Notes under the pieces: model-generated
Told to the model about the DNA's origin: nothing
The model's input: only the letters and a program-made list of their open reading frames with translations
Database searches by the model: none
Assembly: GCF_001428565.1 (NCBI RefSeq)
Contig: NZ_LMIA01000013.1
Span: 392,739-456,738, forward strand
DNA: 64,000 bases
Reading direction: 5' to 3'
Source of the DNA: Nocardioides sp. Root190
GTDB taxonomy: Bacteria > Actinomycetota > Actinomycetes > Propionibacteriales > Nocardioidaceae
Shown here: piece by piece, positions 57,926 through 64,000 of the stretch
Layout: every line of letters begins with the position of its first letter
Numbering within the stretch: position 1 is the first letter of the stretch
Program-made: the position numbers and the translations under genes

Positions 57926-59107
57926 ATGTCCCCCACTGGACCGGCCGCCCGGCAGAGCGCGACCCGGCAGCTCCGTGCCGCCTCCGGATCCCTCGGCTCT
58001 GCCGCCATCTCGCGGATGGAGTCGGACCTGCCGTGGTTCGGCGCCCTGGGCGCGGAGGAGCGGTCCTGGGTCGGGATGATCGTCCAGGCGGGTGTGAAGG
58101 CCTTCGTTGACTGGTTTGCCGAGGGCGGCGGGACCGATCCCGACGACGAGCCGGTCGTCGTGCAGGTCTTCGGCGTGGCGCCTCGGGCGATGGCCGGCGT
58201 GGTCGACCTCCACCAGACCGTCGACCTGATCAAGCTCACCATCAACGAGGTCGAGCGCAACATCCGTGGCCTGCTCGAGCCCGACGTGCTCGACGACGTC
58301 CACGGGGCCGTGCTGCGGTACGGACGTGAGGTCGCCTTCGCGACGGCCGAGGTCTACGCGCGGGCCGCCGAGGTCCGCGGCCGCTGGGACGCACGACTGG
58401 AGGCGCTGGTCGTCGATGCCGTGCTTCGTGCCGAGACCGACGAGTCGGTGCTCTCGCGGGCCAGCGCCGTCGGCTGGGCGGCGCGCGGCGAGGTCGCCGT
58501 GGTCGTCGGCACCGCCCCCGCGGAAGCGGCCGGCGCCCAGACGCCCGTGTTCGACGCGGTCCGGCGCGCAGCCGAGGGCCGTGGGCTCGACGCGCTCTGC
58601 GCGGTGCAGGGCAACCTCCTCGTCGTGATCCTCGGCGGCATCACCCGCTCCGAGAAGGACGCCGCCGCACTGGTCGACCTGTTCGGCGACGGGCCGGTCG
58701 TGGTCGGACCGGCCGCCGACGGCCTCTCCGACGCCCACGTCTCGGCGAGCGTCGCGCTCGGCGCCCTGCGTGCCGCGGTCGGCTGGCCGGACGCCCCCCG
58801 CCCCGTCTCGGCGCACGACCTGCTCCCCGAGCGGATCCTCGCCGGGGACAGCGACGCCCGAGCCGAGGCCATCGACCAGCTCTACCGCCCCCTCGCCGAC
58901 GGTCGGGGCGAGCTCGTCGAGACCCTCGTCGCCTACTTCGCGAACGGCGCCGGCATCGAGGCGACCGCCCGCGCGCTCTTCGTCCACGCCAACACGGTTC
59001 GCTACCGCCTGGGTCAGATCGGTGACCTGACCGGCCTGACGCCCTCGGTTCCGCGGGACGCGCTCGTGCTCCAGCTCGCCCTCGTGCTGGGCCGCCAGGC
59101 GGGCTGA
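57926..59107 (+). CDS. fasR: PucR/FasR-type transcriptional regulator of fatty acid synthesis
   Basis: A 393-residue regulator with an N-terminal ligand or dimer domain and a C-terminal PucR-like helix-turn-helix (YFANGAGIEATARALFVHANTVRYRLGQI). Its place directly upstream of fabD-fabH-acpP-fabF matches Streptomyces FasR, which activates that operon. The N-terminal part (MESDLPWFGALGAEERSWVGMIVQAGVKAFVDWF) is typical of the same group. A perfect 17-bp palindrome between this gene and fabD is its likely target. Confidence 0.9.
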   Translation: MSPTGPAARQSATRQLRAASGSLGSAAISRMESDLPWFGALGAEERSWVGMIVQAGVKAFVDWFAEGGGTDPDDEPVVVQVFGVAPRAMAGVVDLHQTVDLIKLTINEVERNIRGLLEPDVLDDVHGAVLRYGREVAFATAEVYARAAEVRGRWDARLEALVVDAVLRAETDESVLSRASAVGWAARGEVAVVVGTAPAEAAGAQTPVFDAVRRAAEGRGLDALCAVQGNLLVVILGGITRSEKDAAALVDLFGDGPVVVGPAADGLSDAHVSASVALGALRAAVGWPDAPRPVSAHDLLPERILAGDSDARAEAIDQLYRPLADGRGELVETLVAYFANGAGIEATARALFVHANTVRYRLGQIGDLTGLTPSVPRDALVLQLALVLGRQAG

Positions 59108-59136
59108 CCCCCAGCAGGCAGCAGCAGCGACGACAC

Positions 59137-59153
59137 TTGTGGGACTCCCACAA
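59137..59153. promoter_or_regulatory. 17-bp palindrome, candidate FasR operator
   Basis: TTGTGGGA - C - TCCCACAA, perfect over 8 bp each side, lies 84 bp before the fabD start and 30 bp after fasR. Position and symmetry fit an activator site for the fab operon; the assignment to FasR is inferred from gene order. Confidence 0.65.
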
Positions 59154-59220
59154 AGCCCGGGCGCGAGTTTCGTGAGCAGCGCATGCGCGACCATGACCCC
59201 ACGCCGGGCAGGCTGGACCT

Positions 59221-60174
59221 GTGCTCGTGATCGTGGCTCCTGGACAAGGGGCGCAGACGCCCGGTTTCCTCGCCCCCTGGTTGGAGGACGAGACCTTCGC
59301 CGCGCGCATCGACTGGCTCTCTGCCGTGTCAGGCCTCGACCTGGCCCACTACGGCACCGCTGCCGACGAGGACACGATCCGCGACACCAAGATCGCCCAG
59401 CCGTTGCTGGTCGGCTCGGCGCTCGTCGCGTCCCTCCAGCTCTTCCCGCACCCGGCGGACGCCCACCGCAGCCTCGCCGCGGTCGCCGGTCACAGCGTCG
59501 GCGAGATCACGGCCGCCGTCGGAGCCGGAGTGATCACCGCAGAGCAGGCGATGGTGCTGGTCCGTGAGCGTGGCAACGCGATGGCCACGGCCGCCGCGAC
59601 CACCCCGACCGGCATGTCCGCCGTCCTGGGCGGTGACCGGGACGAGGTGCTGGCCACCATCGCCGAGCACGGCCTGACCCCGGCCAACGACAACGGCCCG
59701 GGCCAGATCGTGGCCGCCGGCACGATGGAGCAGCTCGAGGCCTTCGCCGGTGCCGCACCCCAGGGCGCACGGATCCGTGCACTCTCCGTCGCCGGCGCGT
59801 TCCACTCCCCCCACATGGCTCCCGCCGTCGACCACGTCGAGCAGCTGGCCCGCTCGGTGTCCACGCACGAGGCCCGGATCCCCTTCATCTCCAACTCCGA
59901 CGGCAGCGTCCTGACCGACGGGGGCGAGGTGTTGCGCCGCATCGTGGGCCAGATCGCGCGGCCGGTCCGCTGGGACCTCTGCCTCGAGTCGATGGCTGAC
60001 CTGGGCGTGACCGGCATCCTCGAGATGCCGCCGGCAGGCACCCTGACCGGCATCGCCAAGCGCTACTTCCGCGGCCGCGGAATGGCGGTCGAGACGCTGG
60101 CCCTCACCGGTCCCGAGCAGATCGCCCAGGCCCGTGAGTTCTGCGACCAGCACGCCCAGGTCGTCGCGTCATGA
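59221..60174 (+). CDS. fabD: Malonyl-CoA:ACP S-malonyltransferase
   Basis: A 317-residue acyltransferase. GTG 59221 gives MLVIVAPGQGAQTPGFLAPW. The nucleophile elbow is AGHSVGE (Ser92), with QPLLVGSALV before it and the histidine in VAGAFHSPHMAPA. It loads malonate on ACP for fatty acid elongation. It is the first gene of fabD-fabH-acpP-fabF; the stop overlaps fabH (ATGA). Confidence 0.95.
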   Translation: MLVIVAPGQGAQTPGFLAPWLEDETFAARIDWLSAVSGLDLAHYGTAADEDTIRDTKIAQPLLVGSALVASLQLFPHPADAHRSLAAVAGHSVGEITAAVGAGVITAEQAMVLVRERGNAMATAAATTPTGMSAVLGGDRDEVLATIAEHGLTPANDNGPGQIVAAGTMEQLEAFAGAAPQGARIRALSVAGAFHSPHMAPAVDHVEQLARSVSTHEARIPFISNSDGSVLTDGGEVLRRIVGQIARPVRWDLCLESMADLGVTGILEMPPAGTLTGIAKRYFRGRGMAVETLALTGPEQIAQAREFCDQHAQVVAS

Positions 60175-61169
60175 CCACGATCACCACCGCGCCGGGCCCG
60201 GCCCACGCCGCGATCCTCGGCGTCGGCGCCTACCGGCCCGCCCGCCTGGTGCCCAACTCGGAGATCGTCGATGCCATCGACTCGACCGACGAGTGGATCC
60301 AGCAGCGCTCCGGCATCAAGACCCGTCGGATCGCCGACGACAGCGAGACCGTGATCTCGATGTCGGTCGACGCGTCCCGAGTGGCCCTCGAGCGGGCCGG
60401 CATCGCGGCCGACCAGATCGACTGCGTCATCGTCGCCACCGTCAGCCACCTCCTCCAGATGCCGTCCGCAGCGACGGCGATCGCCCACGAGCTCGGCACC
60501 AAGGCCGCTGCGTTCGACGTGTCCGCCGCCTGCGCGGGCTTCTGCCACGGCGTGGCCCTCGGCAGCGACATGGTGCGCGCCGGAAGTGCCGGCTACGCGC
60601 TGGTGATCGGCGTGGAGAAGCTCTCCGACATCACCGACCCCACGGACCGTGGCACCGCCTTCATCTTCGCCGACGGTGCTGGCGCCGTGGTCATCGGTCC
60701 CTCCGACACCCCCGGCATCGGCCCGGTCGTGTGGGGCTCCGACGGCGAGCACTACGACCACATCCGCACCCGCGAGCCGTGGGTCGACGCGCTCGGCTCC
60801 GACGAGCCCGGGATCCCCTTCATCACCATGAAGGGCAGCGAGGTCTTCCGCTGGGCGTCCTACTCGATGGCCAAGATCGCCCAGGAGGCGCTGGATCGCG
60901 CGGGTGTCACCGTCGACCAGCTCGACTGCTTCATCCCGCACCAGGCCAACAACCGGATCACCGACGCCATGGCCCGTTCCCTGGGCCTGCCGCCCACGGT
61001 GCGGATCGCCCGCGACATCGTGGACGCCGGAAACACGTCGGCGGCGTCGGTCCCGCTGGCGTTCGAGCGGATGATCGCCGACGGCGACGCCCGCCCGGGC
61101 GACCTCGCACTCCTCGTCGCCTTCGGCGCCGGCCTGTCGTACGCCGCACAGGTCGTCACCGTCCCCTGA
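60171..61169 (+). CDS. fabH: Beta-ketoacyl-ACP synthase III
   Basis: A 332-residue condensing enzyme that starts fatty acid synthesis from an acyl-CoA primer. Catalytic Cys121 in DVSAACAGF, His in PHQANNRI and Asn in AGNTSAASVP are present. Actinobacterial FabH often accepts branched primers. It overlaps fabD by 4 bp and is followed by acpP after 68 bp. Confidence 0.96.
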   Translation: MTTITTAPGPAHAAILGVGAYRPARLVPNSEIVDAIDSTDEWIQQRSGIKTRRIADDSETVISMSVDASRVALERAGIAADQIDCVIVATVSHLLQMPSAATAIAHELGTKAAAFDVSAACAGFCHGVALGSDMVRAGSAGYALVIGVEKLSDITDPTDRGTAFIFADGAGAVVIGPSDTPGIGPVVWGSDGEHYDHIRTREPWVDALGSDEPGIPFITMKGSEVFRWASYSMAKIAQEALDRAGVTVDQLDCFIPHQANNRITDAMARSLGLPPTVRIARDIVDAGNTSAASVPLAFERMIADGDARPGDLALLVAFGAGLSYAAQVVTVP

Positions 61170-61237
61170 GCCCCCGGCTCCCCCGCACCTGACCCACCGG
61201 ACACCACCTCACCACCCAACACACACTGGAGAACAAG

Positions 61238-61483
61238 ATGAGCACCGAAGAGATCCGCGCCGCCCTCGCCGAGATCGTCAACGAGGTCGCCGGTATCCCC
61301 GCCGACAACGTCCAGCTCGACAAGTCGTTCAGCGACGACCTCGACGTGGACTCCCTCTCGATGGTCGAGGTCGTGGTCGAGGCCGAGGAGAAGTTCGGCG
61401 TCACCATCCCCGACGACGAGGTCAAGAACCTCAAGACCGTCGGCGACGCCGTGTCCTACATCGAGCGCAACCGCGCTTCCTGA
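61238..61483 (+). CDS. acpP: Acyl carrier protein
   Basis: An 81-residue acidic ACP. The phosphopantetheine site is Ser39 in DLDVDSLSMVEVV. Helix IV ends VGDAVSYIERNRAS. A GGAGAA ribosome binding site precedes ATG 61238. It carries growing chains for FabH and FabF. Confidence 0.97.
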   Translation: MSTEEIRAALAEIVNEVAGIPADNVQLDKSFSDDLDVDSLSMVEVVVEAEEKFGVTIPDDEVKNLKTVGDAVSYIERNRAS

Positions 61484-61505
61484 TCCCGGACGGAGACCTT
61501 CAGCC

Positions 61506-62756
61506 ATGTCGCGCACCCGTGTCGTCGTCACCGGCCTGGGCACCACCAGCCCGCTGGGCGGCGATGTCGCCAGCACCTGGGAGGGCCTCCTCGCCGGTCG
61601 TTCGGGGGTACGTGACCTCGGCGACGTGGCTGAAGGCCTCCCCGTCACCATCGGCGCCCCTGCCGCCGTCGACCCCACCGAGGTCCTCGACCGCGTCGTC
61701 GCCCGCCGGCTCGACCGGTCCTCGCAGCTCGCGCTCGTCGCGGCCCTCGAGGCCTGGGCCGACTCGGGTCTCGACGTCGTCCAGGCAGCCGGTGACCTCG
61801 TCAGCGAGCGCTTCGGTGTCGCCTTCGCCTCCGGCATCGGCGGCGTCCACACGCTCCTGTCGAACCACGCGATCCTGTTGGAGAAGGGACCCCGTCGGGT
61901 CTCGCCCATCTCGGTCCCGATGCTCATGGCCAACGCTCCCGCGGCCACCATCAGCCTCAAGCTCGGCGCCCGTGGACCGGTCAACACCCCGGTCTCGGCG
62001 TGCGCGTCGGGCAACGAGGCGATCTCCCTGGCCGCCGACCAGATCCGGCTCGGCCGGGTCGACGTCGCGATCGCCGGCGGCACCGAGGCGGCGATCCACC
62101 CACTGCCGATCGCCGCGTTCGCCAACATGATGGCGCTCTCGAAGAACCCCGGCGACCCGACCACGGTGTCGCGTCCCTTCGACAACGCCCGCGACGGCTT
62201 CGTCCTGGGTGAGGGCGCTGGCGCCCTCGTGCTGGAGTCCCTCGAGCACGCCCAGGCCCGCGGCGCCCGGATCTACGCCGAGGTGCTGGGCACCGGCATC
62301 ACTGCCGACGCCCACGACATCGCGCAGCCCGACCCCGAGGGACGTGGCGGCACCCGTGCGCTGCGCCTGGCGGTCCAGGATGCCGGCGTCTCGCCTGCCG
62401 ACATCGCGCACGTCAACGCCCACGCCACCTCGACTCCCCAGGGCGACGTGGCCGAGTCCCTCATGCTCCACGCGGTCCTCGGCTCGCACGCCTCCGAGCT
62501 GGTCGTCTCGGCCACCAAGTCGATGACCGGGCACCTGCTCGGCGGCGCCGGCGCCCTCGAGGGCGTCGCCACCGTCCTGGCCCTCCACCACCGCATCGCA
62601 CCACCGACGATCAACCTGGACGACAAGGACGAGCGGGTCGAGCTCGACGTCGCCACGAAGCCGACCGACCTGCCGCAGGGCGACATCGCGGCGATCAACA
62701 ACTCCTTCGGGTTCGGCGGCGCCAACGTCGCGGTCGTCTTCGGCACGCCGACCTGA
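61506..62756 (+). CDS. fabF: Beta-ketoacyl-ACP synthase II
   Basis: A 416-residue elongating condensing enzyme. Catalytic Cys166 in PVSACASGN, first histidine in VNAHATSTPQGD, second in KSMTGHLLGGAG, and NNSFGFGGANV near the C-terminus. It completes the FasR-type operon. Length is normal. Confidence 0.97.
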   Translation: MSRTRVVVTGLGTTSPLGGDVASTWEGLLAGRSGVRDLGDVAEGLPVTIGAPAAVDPTEVLDRVVARRLDRSSQLALVAALEAWADSGLDVVQAAGDLVSERFGVAFASGIGGVHTLLSNHAILLEKGPRRVSPISVPMLMANAPAATISLKLGARGPVNTPVSACASGNEAISLAADQIRLGRVDVAIAGGTEAAIHPLPIAAFANMMALSKNPGDPTTVSRPFDNARDGFVLGEGAGALVLESLEHAQARGARIYAEVLGTGITADAHDIAQPDPEGRGGTRALRLAVQDAGVSPADIAHVNAHATSTPQGDVAESLMLHAVLGSHASELVVSATKSMTGHLLGGAGALEGVATVLALHHRIAPPTINLDDKDERVELDVATKPTDLPQGDIAAINNSFGFGGANVAVVFGTPT

Positions 62757-62834
62757 TCATCACCGGGCCGCGTGGGCCCGCCCCCATCCGGGGTCACTGG
62801 ACTCCTCCCTTCCGGTGACCCTGACTGCACGAAA

Positions 62835-62879
62835 AACGAGAACGACCCGGCTGGTGTGACCAGCCGGGTCGTTCTCGTT
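62835..62879. terminator. Strong terminator hairpin between fabF and DUF3145
   Basis: A perfect 20-bp stem (62835-62854 with 62860-62879) closed by a TGTGA loop. On the minus strand the stem is followed by TTTTTC, a good intrinsic terminator for the DUF3145 gene; on the plus strand the tail lacks T, but the stem is long enough to serve fabF too. Confidence 0.9.
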
Positions 62880-62891
62880 GGGTCGTGCGGT

Positions 62892-63389
62892 TCAGACCAC
62901 CTGGTGGAGCCAGCGGACGGGAGCACCCTCACCGGCGTGCCGGAACGTCTCGAGCTCGTCGTCCCAGGGCTTGCCCAGGAGCTTGTCGATCTCGATCTCG
63001 AGGGTGACCTCGCCCAGTGCTGCGCGCACCACGGAAGCCTTGAGCCGGTCCTCGGGGATCATGATGTCCCCGTGGATGCCGGTCACCGCGTGGAAGACAC
63101 CGAGATCCGGGGTGTAGGAGAACCGGGCGCCCTCGGTGGACGCGGTCGGTTCCTCCGTGACCTCGAACCGGAGGTGGTTCCACCCGCGCAGCGCGGACGC
63201 CATCTCGGCGGCCGCACCGACGGATCCCTGCCAGGAGAACTCACAGCGGTAGCTGCCGGACTGCGCTGGCTGCGGCGTCCAGTTGGGGTTGACGGGCACG
63301 CCGAGTACGCCGCCCACCGCCCACTCGATGTGAGGGCACAGCGCGGACGGCGCAGAGTGGACGTAGAACACGCCCCTTGTTGCACTCAT
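62892..63389 (-). CDS. DUF3145 family protein
   Basis: A 165-residue actinobacterial protein. Blocks: TRGVFYVHSAPSALCPHIEWAVGG, GSYRCEFSWQGSVGAAAEMASALRGW, FSYTPDLGVFHAVTGIHGD and LGKPWDDELETFRHAGEG. Function unknown; the family is usually located just after fabF in actinobacteria, as here, which hints at a link with lipid synthesis. ATG 63389 was chosen over one five codons upstream. It converges on fabF. Confidence 0.92.
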   Translation of the reverse strand: MSATRGVFYVHSAPSALCPHIEWAVGGVLGVPVNPNWTPQPAQSGSYRCEFSWQGSVGAAAEMASALRGWNHLRFEVTEEPTASTEGARFSYTPDLGVFHAVTGIHGDIMIPEDRLKASVVRAALGEVTLEIEIDKLLGKPWDDELETFRHAGEGAPVRWLHQVV

Positions 63390-63584
63390 GCTTCCGGTCA
63401 CCACTTACTCCTCGACTGCTCCTACCTCCGGCGCGAGATACGCCTTCCCCAGCGGTCTCCTCGGAAGTGGGTGGTCAGTCCTGGAACGGGTGTTGCCATC
63501 GCCATGAGCGACATGTGTTGTTGTGGTGACCATTGTGGCCCATGGGGCGCGCTGAAACCAGTGCCTCGGCCGTGTGTTCCTCGA

Positions 63585-64000
63585 CTACTCGCCGAGGCCG
63601 ATCAGCGCGTCCATCACCAGGTGGGCGATCCCGAGGCCCCCCAGGTGGCTCTCGCCGTCGATCGTGGTCATGGTGGCGTCGGGCATCCGGTCCACGCAGT
63701 GCTGTCCGTGCCGGAACGGGACGATGTGGTCGTCGTCCCCGTGCCACCAGCGCACCGGCACCCGCACGTCCTCGAGGCGGAAGCCCCAGTCCCGGGTGAA
63801 CAGCACCAGGTCGGCGAGTGGGGCGGAGGTCTGGAACCGGCTGCCGTTGAGCAGGTCGTCCAGGAACATCGCCTTGAACTCGGGACGCCCGAGCAGGTTC
63901 TTGTCGCCCGCGGGCTGGACGGCGGCGTACAGGTCCAGGGCGGGGCCGGCGAGCGGCTTGACGCTGCGGATGGCACCGGTCAGCGCCACTCCCAGCGGCA
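63585..64000 (-). CDS. Alpha/beta hydrolase, N-terminus outside window
   Basis: The frame is open from the window edge to a TAG at 63585, giving at least 138 C-terminal residues. VRWWHGDDDHIVPFRHGQH and the histidine in IDGESHLGGLG are the acid and base regions of an alpha/beta hydrolase; the nucleophile lies upstream and is not visible. A GTG at 63989 is unlikely to be the true start, because the family needs the core before it. The 195 bp between this gene and DUF3145 shows nothing recognisable. Confidence 0.75.
   Translation of the reverse strand, partial: PLGVALTGAIRSVKPLAGPALDLYAAVQPAGDKNLLGRPEFKAMFLDDLLNGSRFQTSAPLADLVLFTRDWGFRLEDVRVPVRWWHGDDDHIVPFRHGQHCVDRMPDATMTTIDGESHLGGLGIAHLVMDALIGLGE

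Overview
The window is GC-rich, with tightly packed genes, GTG and TTG starts, ATGA/GTGA overlaps and typical actinobacterial gene neighbourhoods: Nif3 / zinc-ribbon / RNase H-CobC; FasR-FabD-FabH-AcpP-FabF-DUF3145; homodimeric-type AceE beside DUF3052. It is most likely chromosomal DNA of a Nocardioides-like member of the Propionibacteriales. Genus is an inference from gene content and style; no 16S gene is present.

Layout. 1-3.3 kb: the tail of an HNH endonuclease, a HxlR/MFS pair, and a guanidine-III riboswitch in front of a SugE/Gdx-type SMR exporter. 3.3-34.4 kb: almost the whole aerobic cobalamin pathway in several transcription units. These are cobT-cobS; RNase II-like gene plus cobU; Nif3/zinc ribbon/RNase H-CobC phosphatase; a riboswitch-led operon cobG-cobH-cobIJ-cobL-cobM-chlID-bluB-cobO-cobB-cobC; a second riboswitch with cbtB-cbtA-cobD; and a third riboswitch on the minus strand with cobN-cobF-[2Fe-2S] protein-cobQ-cobK. 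Between the second and third units sits a small redox island (SDR, HxlR regulator, NmrA-like quinone reductase). Together these genes take precorrin-2 to adenosylcobalamin, including the lower ligand (BluB), cobalt import (CbtAB) and cobalt insertion (CobN plus ChlID). The first methyltransferase, CobA, is not in the window.

34-43.8 kb: an acyl-CoA ligase, then a two-component system with small Asp/Arg-rich membrane-anchored proteins and a serine/threonine kinase. This island is bracketed by two copies of the same 20-bp palindrome. A tRNA-Val, a peroxiredoxin/acyl-CoA synthetase pair and DUF3052 follow. 44-46.9 kb: aceE, followed by three tandem palindromic repeats. 47.1-56.7 kb: a minus-strand organosulfur operon (two DszA/NtaA-type flavin monooxygenases, a peptide-type ABC transporter and a DszC/SfnB-type flavoprotein). 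It is led by a 23-codon cysteine/arginine leader peptide with attenuator-like hairpins and a good promoter. 56.8-63.4 kb: an alpha/beta hydrolase and the FasR-controlled type II fatty acid synthesis operon with DUF3145. The window ends inside another hydrolase gene.

The most unusual signals are palindromic REP-like elements lying inside the coding sequence of three cobalamin genes, always at inter-domain linkers. Others are two phased 11-bp repeat arrays upstream of the cob and aceE units, the palindrome-bracketed Asp/Arg-protein signalling island, the leader-peptide-controlled sulfur operon, and a short CobG with no iron-sulfur cysteines.
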